Origin: Lethocerus indicus
Taxonomy: Eukaryota; Arthropoda; Insecta; Hemiptera; Belostomatidae
Reading direction: 5' to 3'
Length of the DNA stretch: 64,000 nt
Assembly (NCBI GenBank): GCA_019843655.1
Contig: JACDQD010000004.1
Location: 32,065,872-32,129,871, forward strand
In this document: positions 44,419-54,280 of the stretch, one piece after another
Layout: every line of letters begins with the position of its first letter
Position numbering within the stretch: the first letter of the stretch is position 1
Notes under the pieces: model-generated
Database searches by the model: none
The model's input: the letters and a program-made list of their open reading frames with translations, nothing else
Told to the model about the DNA's origin: nothing
Made by a program: the position numbers and the translations under genes

Positions 44419-44571
44419 ATCAAGGCCCCCTCCCACCTGCCAGACCAAGGCCGAAACGCCCAGGTCCAACAACGGGATGGTACAGTTGTCCGTCGGTCAT
44501 ACTCGGCGTAGTCTGTACGCTCTCACTTAAAATACACCTTGAGAAATTTTATTTCATCTCATCCAACAGAA

Positions 44572-44998
44572 TACTGTAGGTTCGCGATTTTTCCGTCTCC
44601 TCTCGCTAGACCGGTTTCGGCTGCTCGCCGTCTTCAGTAGCGCTGTGTTAGTCACTGTTCTGGCACTTTGGATGTTTTCGGGCATCCTCACTGCCCACTG
44701 TCCTGCGGCGGTTGTCAGTACAGTTGTCCAAAGTGCCCGACAGTGACTAACACAGCGCTACTGAAGATGGCGAGCGGCCGAAACCCGTCTAGCGAAAGAC
44801 CGAACCGGCGAGAGGAGACAGAAACATCACGAACCTACAGATACTAACGTTGTTATCTTTGCGCGTGTCAATGCGTCACTGCAATTATTCTTCACTTATG
44901 ATTGGCGTATATTTGGTTTTTTGAGAAACCGGTCTAGCAAAAGACCAAACCTACAGTATTCCAACCTCTCGCAGACCACAAAACAGGTATATTAAATT
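44572..44998. repeat. Palindromic MITE, complete copy plus an extra outer arm
   Basis: The stretch 44572-44835 is a full palindrome (CTCCTCTCGCTAGACCGG, GCCGTCTTCAGTAGCGCTG, loop GGCATCCTCACTGCCCACTG, then CAGCGCTACTGAAGATGGC and GCGAGAGGAGACAGAAAC). After about 90 bp, 44925-44998 is a second right end (AACCGGTCTAGCAAAAGACC, CAACCTCTCGCAGACC, ACAAAACAGGTATAT). The pair suggests nested insertion or a broken larger element. Confidence 0.85.
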
Positions 44999-45344
44999 AT
45001 CCAACAGAACATTATTCCTACCGCGAACAAAAAATCCAAACTTCACATCGGAAAATATTAATGAAAATGTGCACATTTCGAAATTCACCCGTCGCCATAA
45101 TCCAAACTCAACAATCTTCCGACATCCGGAGAACGTTTATCTTACAGACGCACGAAAAGGAACTGCGGCCACGCGATCTAAATACGTAGGGAAAATAGAA
45201 AAAAAAAATTAATACTTAGTTTTTATACCGAATTGTTGCATCAATAACGATTGACACGAGGAAACATTGAAGGTTACAACAAAAAATGAAAAACATGCTG
45301 TGAATAAAAGCAAATTAGAAGATATTTCAAATAGTTCAACATAA

Positions 45345-45600
45345 CTGTTTTGTACCGTAGGTTTCTGTTGTTTCGGTCTTCTCTCGCTGGTCTGGTCTTT
45401 CGCCAGACCGGTTTCTGCCGCTCGCCGTCTTCAGCAGCGCGGTGTTAGTCACTGTGCTGGCACTTTGGATGTTTTTCCTGTCACCTGTACCGAAGTGCCG
45501 ACAGTTACTGATACCGCTACTGAAGATGGCGAGCGGCCGAAACCGGTCCGGCGAAAGAGCAAACCGGCGAGAGGAGACGGAAACGCCACAAACCTACGAC
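45345..45600. repeat. Palindromic MITE, nearly complete copy
   Basis: It starts ATAACTGTTTTGTACCGTAG, then CGCCAGACCGGTTTCTGCCG and GCCGTCTTCAGCAGCGCGG. The loop has GGCACTTTGGATGTTTTTCC. It returns as ACCGCTACTGAAGATGGCG and GGCGAGAGGAGACGGAAACG. Confidence 0.85.
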
Positions 45601-46477
45601 ATTTCAAATAATATCATTAAAAATTTACGAATATCTATATTCTTATTATCTCTTGCTTCGATAACAGACACTAGCCTGCGACAGTCAACGACATGTTTTT
45701 ATCGCTGGTAATTCTTAAAAGAAATTTTCTCTGTTTGGAAAAACCTGAAAAGCTTACAGTTTTCTCGTGCCGCGCTTGCGAATTGTCGGTTGTGTAGGTC
45801 AAAAAAAAAAAAATTAAAATATTTTTTTTGACGATTACCGTATGGACATTGTGCGAAATCAGAATATCCGCTCCTGTTATATGTGCAAATAAATATAGTA
45901 GGGCTGGAATGCATGTAACAGTCGACATTTGTTAATCGTCTACGTTATACTGCTGTGTATATTCATTGAAAAATAAAGTTGTATATTGTATATTTTTTAT
46001 GTATATTGGTAACTCTCGGTGGCGAATCTCGGTGGCTGGGATCGGACCTGTTTCGGCTCTCCGCCACCGACCGAGATCGATAGATTTTCAATACGAATTT
46101 TCCTTTGACGACTCATGTTACTATACCAGAGATGTGTTATACTGTGGAGGAATGCGCTGCGCCTTTTAACAGGGAGATCCCCGGCTATTGCGATTTCACA
46201 ATCTGCCGGTGCAAGACCGACTTATAACGAGTCAGACTTCAACGTCGGGTCGGGCCCCTTTCATAACCGTAGCCGTTTAAAAATAATTTATCTCTCCAAC
46301 AATAACTATACTTTCTTTTTGAAGTGATAAAACAAAGCGGCCGCCGGCCCGTGCGATATGAAATAAAAATAATTTATTACTACATCTCGGCCGAATTAGA
46401 TGTGAATACCCGCATATCAATATCCTCGGAGGGGCTGATATACTGCTATGGATTAATATACCCGTATATCGAGCCAT

Positions 46478-46480
<3 letters not shown>
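45601..46480. other. Intergenic DNA, nothing recognised
   Basis: An A run lies at about 45797-45810. The stretch 45925-45965 is loosely similar to 13868-13910 and 43924-43970 (GACA.TTTGTA....GTCTACG..ATAC). No gene is supported. Confidence 0.4.

Positions 46481-46519
<39 letters not shown>
46481..46519. repeat. (TA)n microsatellite, left of mariner MITE
   Basis: TA repeat of about 39 bp, continuing loosely to the TA at 46525-46526. Confidence 0.95.
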
Positions 46520-46526
<7 letters not shown>

Positions 46527-46527
<1 letters not shown>

Positions 46528-46743
46528 TGGGTCGGCAACTAAGTCATTGCGGGTTTCGTCGCTGGATGGAGATGGCGTCATTTATGTATTTTTACGCGCG
46601 TTTACATCTTCAAACCTATAGAGTATATTCTGAAATGTTTATTACACGGCCCAACTATTCGTCGTGCGTACCAAAAATTGCACGACATAAGGCTGTGCAC
46701 ACACCTGAAGAGGAGAAGAATCCGCAATTATTTAGTTGCCAAC

Positions 46744-46747
<4 letters not shown>
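46527..46747. mobile_element. mariner MITE (mellifera-like ends), 221 bp
   Basis: The left end TTGGGTCGGCAACTAAGTCA then TTGCGG and the reverse complement of the right end, TTGGGTTGGCAACTAAATAA then TTGCGG, are inverted repeats of about 26 bp. This is the terminal sequence type of mellifera-subfamily mariners. TA lies on both sides, and the element sits inside a TA microsatellite. The inside keeps short transposon remnants (CGTGCGTACCAAAAATTGCA) but no frame. Confidence 0.88.

Positions 46748-46786
<39 letters not shown>
46748..46786. repeat. (TA)n microsatellite, right of mariner MITE
   Basis: Together with 46481-46519 this shows insertion of the MITE into a TA tract. Confidence 0.95.
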
Positions 46787-46789
<3 letters not shown>

Positions 46790-47193
46790 GGCCCATCGAC
46801 ATATCGATTAATCTAGCCGTCGTTACACAGAAATACGTTGATTTTGCTTTTAATAGATACCTAGCATAGGTGTACAGCATATATCCGCACAAAACAAACT
46901 CAATAAGCGATGAAAATAATTATGATGAATCCTGAAGAGGAGGCTAGAAAAAATCCTATTGAGAATGTGCTTAGATGCAATGAATAGAATTAATCATGAA
47001 GGATATCGCTATTAACAAAAAAAATAGGGTTATTTTTACTTTATTTTCAGCATAATTTTTATTATTTACATAAAGAGAAAAATAAAGTATTTCTATTTTG
47101 TCAAAACCTTTCCTATTACAATACAATTATGTTTGGAGTAAATATTCGTGTAAATAAATGTATACATTTACACAAAATATATTTTATTTCCTT

Positions 47194-47195
<2 letters not shown>

Positions 47196-47250
<55 letters not shown>
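47196..47250. repeat. (TA)n microsatellite
   Basis: Perfect TA repeat of about 55 bp. Confidence 0.97.
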
Positions 47251-47257
<7 letters not shown>

Positions 47258-47320
47258 ATTCAATGAAAAGTACCAGTACACCAGTAGTTATATTCGTGGG
47301 AGTCGTGGTACAGTTATTAA

Positions 47321-47475
47321 AATTCGATAAAACGCTGTAATAATAATAGAGGGGCGTGAAATAATGTCGAGGTTTAAAAATTGAATTTTCCCATTTAAAT
47401 ATAAATAAAGTGTCTGTGTTTGTAACAACTGGTCGATGCTGTGTTGGGTTCGAATCCCGGTCGGGGACGCGGTTT
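47321..47475 (-). repeat. SINE-like element, copy 2
   Basis: A palindromic B-box GGGATTCGAACCC (47446-47458, minus strand) is followed about 105 bp later by TTACAGCGTTTTAT (47327-47340). The landmarks CACGCCCCTCTATTA and AATTATTTCC-type spacer are shared in order with 41640-41770. Confidence 0.45.
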
Positions 47476-47830
47476 ACCTTCGTTGATTGTAGCATCCCGT
47501 TGATTGTAATATAATGCAATACGGCGAATCGTCCACTTAACTAGCGACGGTCACGCGAACAGAGTAATAGCACGCTTGATCCCACGATTGTTTCGACTTT
47601 CCGCCGTTCGTGTTAATTTCCTGCTGGCCGGCGCTATCGAAGACGGCGGCGGGGATGTCGAAACCGATTGTCGTCACGCCACTGATGCGGCCAACGACAG
47701 TATAATATATACACTTGTCCGCAGATATAGTACAGAAAAACAATATATATCTGTATTACATTAACGAGTGTAAGACGTAAATACACTGAAAAGTAATCGA
47801 TATTATAGTACCCATAATTATGAAAGTGTC

Positions 47831-47987
47831 TTTTTCAAAAAACTTGAACATTTTGTATTAAATTTCATTAAGTTCTAGAGAATGTTTTTGTTTCATTGAT
47901 ATTTATTAAATACATGCATATATACATATCTGTGTAAGTAGAATGTACTACTCTATTAAACTAAATTTTCTAGAATATAGGTTTTGG

Positions 47988-48021
<34 letters not shown>

Positions 48022-48560
48022 ATATAAAACAATTACATTATATACAAATTTATTGTTTACTATATGTACACAATGAGTCCAATATATAGACTAACAGTAT
48101 GCACAATACATACGAAATATATAAAATATTTTTTCAACTATGTAAATACTGTATAAAATACATACAAAAGTTTAAATTTTTACAATACGTACAAATGTAT
48201 TGTATACAATAGGTACAATATATTAAATATTTTTCCCATATATATACATTGTATGTATACAAAAAAATATGCAATATATAAACATATTTAGTGTATACAA
48301 TAAGAGCCAGTTATACAATATATACCGAAATACTAGTTATCTATCTACAATATCTATACATACATACTATGCAATAAATACATTAGAGGGAGCCAACTCG
48401 TGTTTTGTCAAGTCCCCATCTTGTGGTTGCACAGCTTCTTCGCCATATCAGTTGTAAATTAGTTTATCTCGGTAGTTGGTTATCTCCATCGATTATAGTT
48501 GTCCGCATTTTGCAGTTTAGTCAACACATGTAGTTTTGTGGTCCATATATGTATATAACT
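47831..48560. repeat. Cassette 1, AT-rich part of unit A
   Basis: This marks the left edge of the higher-order array: similarity to the other cassettes starts at about TTTTTCAAAAAACTTGAACA. It is rich in ATACATA- and ATATATA-type words with a (TA)n at 47990-48018. Nearly identical segments lie at 54281-54968 and 58437-59180, with the TA run differing in length (about 29, 19 and 34 bp). No coding frame is supported. Confidence 0.9.
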
Positions 48561-49180
48561 TTATGCCCTGAACGGGCGCATCTTCTCATACAGGCAGAAC
48601 AGGAGGAAATCGTCCAAGCCTGGAAGTTGTCGTTCCCGGTCCGTGATTATCTCGAAAATCGTCCGGAAAAGCCATCTTAGCCAGGATTGCTGTGGCCGGG
48701 CTGTGGCCGGTGTCGTCCCTGGTGGACCTGGTTCCCTCCACCCCGCTGTTGTAAACCCTGGAGCAGAGGCTGTGCCCGCCGCTGTAATATCCGCCAGATA
48801 TTATGTGGCACCGGCTCCTGGTACCCCTCATCACCGCATTTTGCAGTTTCGTCACACACCATATATGTATATAACTTTATATCATGTACGGGCGCATCTG
48901 GTTATACATATCTAAGAGGACGAAATGCTCCAGACCGTGATGTAGTCCGGTTATCCGGTTCGGTGTGAAGACGGTGACGACCCTCCGGAGAAGCCTTCCT
49001 AGCCAGGATTGCTGTGGCCGGGGCGCCGGCCGGTGTCGCGCCTGGTAGATCTGGTCCCCCGCCCCCCACTGATGTATACCCTGGAGCAGGAGCATTCTCC
49101 GCTGCTGCAGGACCTGCCAGATGTCTTGTCGCCCCAGTCGGTCCCCTCTCTCCAGATTATGCCTCACTTGCACTCTGGCG
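48543..49180 (-). repeat. ~316-bp internal tandem duplication within unit A
   Basis: CCATATATGTATATAACTTT occurs at 48543 and again at 48859, 316 bp apart. Between and after these points the two blocks encode related peptides in the same direction, each ending just before the repeated motif. This shows an internal duplication carrying a reading frame. Confidence 0.75.
48586..48862 (-). pseudogene. Cassette reading frame 1, cassette 1 copy, frame-broken
   Basis: Two overlapping frames (48862-48677 and 48855-48586) together span about 90 codons; a single extra base in cassette 1 relative to cassette 3 (GCCCGCCGCTG against GCCGCCGCTG, about 48778) switches between them. Readable blocks include PHNIWRILQRR and LLQGLQQ. 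It is related to the frame next to it (IWQVLQQRR and LLQGIHQ), so the two arose by tandem duplication. The composition is Arg- and Gln-rich. I recognise no family; the break may be a sequencing error. Confidence 0.5.
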
Positions 49181-49344
49181 TAGTACGGCCTCAGGATTTG
49201 GCCAGGGATGACCCGGGGATTGTCTTCAGCGGTTGGTGGCGGTCTCACGATCCAAATTGCCCCCACACTTGGGAGTGTTAACGTTGACCTCTGCACCCGG
49301 TTCAGTGTCGCCAAACCTGCATATCTACCTACAATATCTTCCAT
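48877..49344 (-). CDS. Cassette reading frame 2, 155 codons, unknown protein
   Basis: This is the longest convincing frame in the window. It begins MEDIVGRYAGLATLNRVQ at an ATG preceded by AAATAAA and ends MRPYMI at a TAA. Landmarks are RHNLERGDRLG at about residue 80, IWQVLQQRR, RHRPAPRPQQSWLGRLLRR and LEHFVLLDMYNQMRPYMI. It is basic, Arg/Gln/Leu-rich, with no signal peptide or membrane segment. The C-terminal half is paralogous to the neighbouring frame downstream. An Inr-like TCAGTT lies about 50 bp upstream (49399-49394). GC content is far above the flanking AT-rich DNA. In cassette 3 one missing base (GACCTGGGAT against GACCCGGGGAT) breaks the N-terminal part. No known family is recognised. 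Confidence 0.5.
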   Translation of the reverse strand: MEDIVGRYAGLATLNRVQRSTLTLPSVGAIWIVRPPPTAEDNPRVIPGQILRPYYARVQVRHNLERGDRLGRQDIWQVLQQRRMLLLQGIHQWGAGDQIYQARHRPAPRPQQSWLGRLLRRVVTVFTPNRITGLHHGLEHFVLLDMYNQMRPYMI

Positions 49345-49393
49345 TTTATTTAAATAGCTTCGATCTTGTATTCAATTTTTCAAGAATAGCAAG

Positions 49394-49399
49394 AACTGA
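49394..49399 (-). promoter_or_regulatory. Inr-like TCAGTT upstream of cassette frame 2
   Basis: The minus-strand CAGATCAGTTCTTGC fits the arthropod initiator and would give a short 5' leader of about 50 nt before the ATG at 49344. No TATA box is seen. The same motif is conserved in cassette 3 at about 59995-60005. Confidence 0.3.
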
Positions 49400-49439
49400 T
49401 CTGTTGCTGGGTGACGCTCCTACAGCAGTGTTGCCGTAA

Positions 49440-50160
49440 TGTTGCCTAGAAATTTTTAATGTTTCCTAGCTTATCCCTTAATATTTGCCCATATTGCTCC
49501 GGTGGTCCGATATAATGTACTTTATACTACATATGTTTTATATATTTAGTATATATTGTATAGCTTATCCCTTACTGTTTGTAATCCGTTACAGTATACC
49601 CAAAGTATGCGTTTTTTAGACCCAAAAACACCGCAATTATACTGTAAGGTGCAAAAAGGCGAAGAAATGCGCTTTGTTGACGAAAAATATGAACAAAAAT
49701 TCTGTTTTTTCACGCAAAATCGACCCAGAAATAGGGTTTTCGGACTAAAATCGGCCCAAAAATACAGTTCGGCTCAACAATCACCGAAAATGCAACTTTT
49801 AGAGGCGAAAATTGCCCAAAATATGGTTTATAGGCGTGAAATGGCCACCCCATCACAAGAAAAGCAGATTTTAGGAGCGAAATCGGCCCAAAAATGCGGT
49901 TTTAGGCGCGAAATCGACACAAAAGTCGGTTATTAACACGAAAAGGCCAAAATCGGCCCAAGAATGGAACTTGGAGATGCAAAATCACATGAATTGGGTT
50001 TTTATGAGTCAAGAAGTATTTCTAGTCAAGAAATAGGCTCAAAAAGCGCTTCACAGGCCCGAAAATACGGTTTTTAGATACTACATGTCCCAGAAATGCA
50101 GTTATTAGGTGCATATTTTCCAAAAAATGCTGTCCAGAGGCGCAAAAACTGATACAAAAA
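49440..50160. repeat. Cassette 1, transition from unit A to the 53-bp array
   Basis: Sequence from GTTGCCTAGAAATTTTTAAT leads into increasingly regular AAAATCGGCCCAAAAAT words. The end (about 50034-50165, including CCCAGAAATGCAGTTATTAG and GTCCAGAGGCGC) reappears inverted at 53830-53955, so it is the outer edge of the palindrome. Confidence 0.8.
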
Positions 50161-51300
50161 TGCCGTTTTTAGAGCAAAAAAGTTTCTTGACGAAAAATCA
50201 GCCCAAAAATGCGGTTTTTTGCCCAAAAATCGGGTTTTTTTACAAAAAATGCAGCTTTTAGATAGAAAAATAGGGTTTTTTGACGAAAAATTGGCCCAAA
50301 AATGCTGCTTTTAGGCTCAAAAATGGGGTTTATTGGCGATAAATCGCCCCAAAAATACAGTTTTTAGTCCCAAAAATGGGGTTTTTCGATGACAAATCGG
50401 CGTAGAAATGCCGTTTATGGAACATAAATGAGGTTTTTTGACGAAATATCGTCCAAAAACGCCGTTTTTAGTCCCAAAAATGGGGTTTTTTTAACGAAAA
50501 ATCGCCCCAAAAATGGGGTTTTTTGATGATAAATCGGTCCATAAATGCGGTATTTAGGCCAAAAAATTAGGTTTTTTGAGGATAAATTAGCAAAAAAATT
50601 GGGTTTTTTGACGATAAATTGCCCCAAAAATACGGTTTTTAGGACTAAAAATGGGGTTTTTTGACGAATAATTACACAAAAATGGGGTTTTTAGGCCCAA
50701 AATTGGGGTTTTCTGAAGGAAAATCGGCTCAATAATGCCTTTTTTAGGCTCAAAATAGGGTTTTTTGACGATAAATTGCCCCAAAAATGTTGTTTTTAGG
50801 CCCAAAAATGGGGTTTTTCGACGAAAAATCAACCTAGAAAAGCCGTTTTTGGCACAAAAATGAGGTTTTTTGACGATAAATTACCCCATAAATGCGGTAT
50901 TTAGGCCAAAAAATTGGGTTTTTTGACGATAAATTGCCCCAAAAATGGCTTTTGTAGGCATAAAAATGGTGTTTTTTGAAGAAAAATTAGCAAAAATATA
51001 GGGTTTTTTGACGATATATTGCCCCAAAAATGGGGATTTCTGACGAAAAATCGGCTCAATAGTGCCTTCTTTTGGCCCAAAAATGGGGTTTTCTGACGAA
51101 AAATCAGCTCAATAATGGCTTTTTTAGGCCAAAAAATGGGGTTTTTCGACGAGAAATCGGCCTAGAAATGCCGTTTTTGGCACAAAAATGAGGTTTTTTG
51201 AAGAAAAATCGTCCAAAAATGCGGTTTTTAGTCCCAAAAATGGGGGTTTTTGACGAAAAATCGCCCCAAAAATGCGCAATAATGGCTATAATTGGGGTTT
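50160..51300 (+). repeat. Array of ~53-bp repeats, forward arm of cassette 1
   Basis: Units run GACGAAAAATCGGCCCAAAA, then ATGCGGTTTTTAGGCCC and AAAAATGGGGTTTTTT, about 53 bp in all and about 21 copies with many variants. Each unit contains two imperfect dyads (CCCAAAAATG.GGTTTTT). The block 50740-51060 is nearly identical to 61320-61640. Confidence 0.9.
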
Positions 51301-51311
51301 TTGATGTTAAA

Positions 51312-53215
51312 TCGACAAAGTGAGTTACACTTGCCCCTGAAAGGAGAGCTGAAAAATCGAAAATTTTTGAAATTTAAAAAAAGTCGGCCGATTCCGCCCA
51401 TATTTGGTCAAAAGTGGTCCCAAAGTGAGTTACACTTGCCCCTGAAAGGAGAGCTGAAAAATCGAAAATTTTTGAAATTTAAAAAGTCGGGATTTCGCAT
51501 ATTTGGTCAAAAGTGGTCCCAAAGTGAGTTACACTTGCCCTGAAAGGAGAGCTGAAAAATCTCGAAATTTAAAAAATTTTTGAATTTAAAAAGTCGGCCG
51601 AAAATTTTTGAAATTTCAATATTTCGCCCATATTTGGTCAATAGTGGTCCCAAAGTGAGTTACAGCTGAAAGGAGCTGAAAAATCGAAAATTTTTGAAAT
51701 TTAAAAAGTCAGCCGATTTATTTGGTCAAAAGTGGTCCCAAAGTGAGTTACACTTGCCCTGAAAGTCCTGAAAAATCGTCGGCCGATTTCGCAAAAGTGG
51801 TCCCATATTTGGTAAAAAAGTCGGCCGATTTCGCCCATATTTGGTCAGTGAAAGTGAAAGGAGAGCTGAAAAATCTGGTCAGGAGAGCTGAAAATCGAAA
51901 ATTTTTGAGTTACAGTTACACTTGCCCATAGCTGAAAATCGGCCGAAATTTGATACACTTTCCCCTGAAAGGAGAGCTGAAAAATCGAAAATTTTGAAAT
52001 TTAAAAAAGTCGGCCGACTTATATTTGGTCTTGCCTTGCCCCTGAAAGGAGAGAGCTGAAAAATCGTTTTTGATTTCGCCCTTTGGTAAAAGTGAGTTAC
52101 ACTTGCCCCGGCTGAAAATCGAAAATTTTGAAATTTCGCCCGATTTCGCCCATATTTGGTCAATAGTGGTCCCAAAGTGAGTTACACTTTGAAAGGAGAG
52201 CTGAAAAATCGAAAATTTTGAAATTTAAAAAAGTGGTCGCCCATATTTGGTCAATAGTGGTCCCAAAGTGAGTTACATTTTGAAAGAGCTGAAAATCGAA
52301 AATTTTTGAAATTTAAAAAAGTCGGCCGATTTCGCCCATATTTGGTCATAGTGGTCCCAAAGTGAGTTACACTTGCCCCTGAAAGGAGAGCTGAAAAATC
52401 GAAAATTTTGAAATTTAAAAGTCACGATTTCGCCCATATTTGGTCAAAAGTGGTCCCAAAGTGAGTTACACTTGCCCCTGAAAGGAGAGCTGAAAAATCG
52501 AAAATTTTAGAAATTTTAAAAAAGTCGGCCGATTTCGCCCATATTTGGTCAAAAGTGGTCCCAAAGTGAGTTACACTTGCCCCTGAAAGGAGAGCTGAAA
52601 AATCGAAAATTTTAGAAATTTTAAAAAAGTCGGCCGATTTCGCCCATATTTGGTCAAAAGTGGTCCCAAAGTGAGTTACACTTGCCCCTGAAAGGAGAGC
52701 TGAAAATCGAAAATAAAATTAAAAAAGTCGGCCGATTTCGCCCATATTTGGTCAAAGTGGTCCCAAAGTGAGTTACACTTGCCCCTGAAAGGAGAGCTGA
52801 AAATCGAAAATTTTGAAATTTAAAAAAGTCGGCCGATTTCGCCCATATTTGGTCAAGTGGTCCCAAAGTGAGTTACACTTGCCCTGAAAGGAGAGCTGAA
52901 AATCGGTCACGATTTCGCCCATATTTGGTCAAAAGTGGTCCCAAAGTGAGTTACACTTGCCCCTGAAAGGAGAGCTGAAAAATCGAAAATTTTTGAAATT
53001 TAAAAAAAGTCGGCCGATTTCGCCCATATTTGGTCAATAGTGGTCCCAAAGTGAGTTACACTTGCCCCTGAAAGGAATGAAAAATCGAAAATTTTTGAAA
53101 TTTAAAAAAAGTCGGCCGATTTCGCCCATATTTGGTCAAAAGTGGTCCCAAAGTGAGTTATTTACTTGCCCCTGAAAGGAGTCTCGAAAATTTTGAAATT
53201 TAAAAATTGGCCGAT
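51312..53215 (+). repeat. 105-bp satellite block, cassette 1 (forward orientation)
   Basis: The unit begins CAAAGTGAGTTACACTTGCC, passes CTGAAAGGAGAGCTGAAAAA and GTCGGCCGATTTCGCCCATA, and ends TTTGGTCAAAAGTGGTCC. About 18-20 units are present, but many between 51540 and 52300 are truncated or scrambled by small deletions. The better-preserved block 62047-63712 gives a clean 105-bp period. Because 105 is divisible by 3, clean stretches stay open in one frame with a 35-residue period. Confidence 0.92.
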
Positions 53216-53955
53216 AATATTTGGTATGGGCAAAACCCAATTTTTTGCTAATTTATCCTCAAAACCTAATTTTGGCCTAAATGCATTTATGGACCGATTT
53301 ATCATCAAAAACCCATTTTTGGGCGATTTTTCGTTAAAAGAACCCCATTTTGGGACTAAAACGGCGTTTTTGACGATATTTCGTCAAAAACCTCATTTAT
53401 GTTCCATAAACGGCATTTCTAGGCCGATTTTCATCGAAAATCCCATTTTGGGCCTAAAACTGCATTTTGGGCGATTTTTCGTTAAAAACCCCATTTTGGG
53501 ACTAAAACGGCGTTTTTGGACGATATTTCGTCAAAAACCCTATTTTTCTATCTAAAGTGCATTTTTGTAAAAACCTGATTTTGGGCAAAACCGCATTTTG
53601 GGCTGATTTTCGTCATCATGAAACCCCATTTTGGCCTAAAACCACATTTTAGGCCGATTTATCGTCAAAGCCCCACTTGGGCCTTAAATCCCCATTTTTA
53701 GGCCGATTTTGCGTCAAAAACCCATTTTTGGCTTAAAAACCACATTTTGGCGATTTTTCGTCAAAAACCTATTTTGGGCTAAAACCGCATTTTGGGCTGA
53801 TTTTTCGTCAAGAAACTTTTTGCTCTGCATTTTGTATCAGTTTTGCGCCTCTGGACAGCATTTTTGGAAAATATGCACCTAATAACTGCATTTCTGGGAC
53901 AGTATCTAAACCCGTATTTTCGGGCCCGTGAAGCGCCTTTTGTGCCTATTTTTAG
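53216..53955 (-). repeat. ~53-bp array in inverted orientation, right arm of cassette 1
   Basis: The words are reverse complements of the left arm (CGATTTTTCGTTAAAA, CCCATTTTTGGGC). The outer edge (GCGCCTCTGGACAGC, CTAATAACTGCATTTCTGGG, CCGTATTTTCGGGCCCGTGA) is the inverse of 50034-50165. With 50034-51300 it makes a palindrome of roughly 4 kb centred on the satellite. Confidence 0.9.
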
Positions 53956-54280
53956 CCACTAAATCAGTCCCAAAATGTTTATGAATTCGCCCCAAAAATG
54001 CTGTTTCTAGGCCCCAATCTGCCCAAAAATATTTTAACGAGCAAAATGAAGATGGAGCTCTTAAGGCTGTTGATCAAAACAGAAGACAAGAACAGAAATC
54101 TGTAAATAATTGTATTTTATCAACTGATTTGGTACATTATAAACAATAATTAAAAAGATATAGTAGCGGTCTAGCACGAGGATTTATTTAGTTATTTAAC
54201 CCACATTCCAAGTGGTGAAATGAACAACAAAATGAAAGAATGTTGCATATTTTGTTGACAATTTGATGCAAAAAATTATC
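53956..54280. repeat. Linker between cassettes 1 and 2
   Basis: Contains GCTGTTTCTAGGCCCC, AACGAGCAAAATGAAGATGG and ACTGATTTGGTACATTATAA; it is repeated at 58060-58436 before cassette 3. It is absent before cassette 1, where the array starts abruptly. Confidence 0.88.

Noticed and set aside
43971..44579. Plus-strand frame of 202 codons with a Ser-His repeat
   Set aside because: The repeat is the CACTCT microsatellite, and the credible exon lies on the opposite strand.
49556..49936. Plus-strand frame of 126 codons at the start of the 53-bp array
   Set aside because: The translation is array vocabulary (repeated KIAQ and KSAQ words), and the cassette 3 copy breaks it at several homopolymers.
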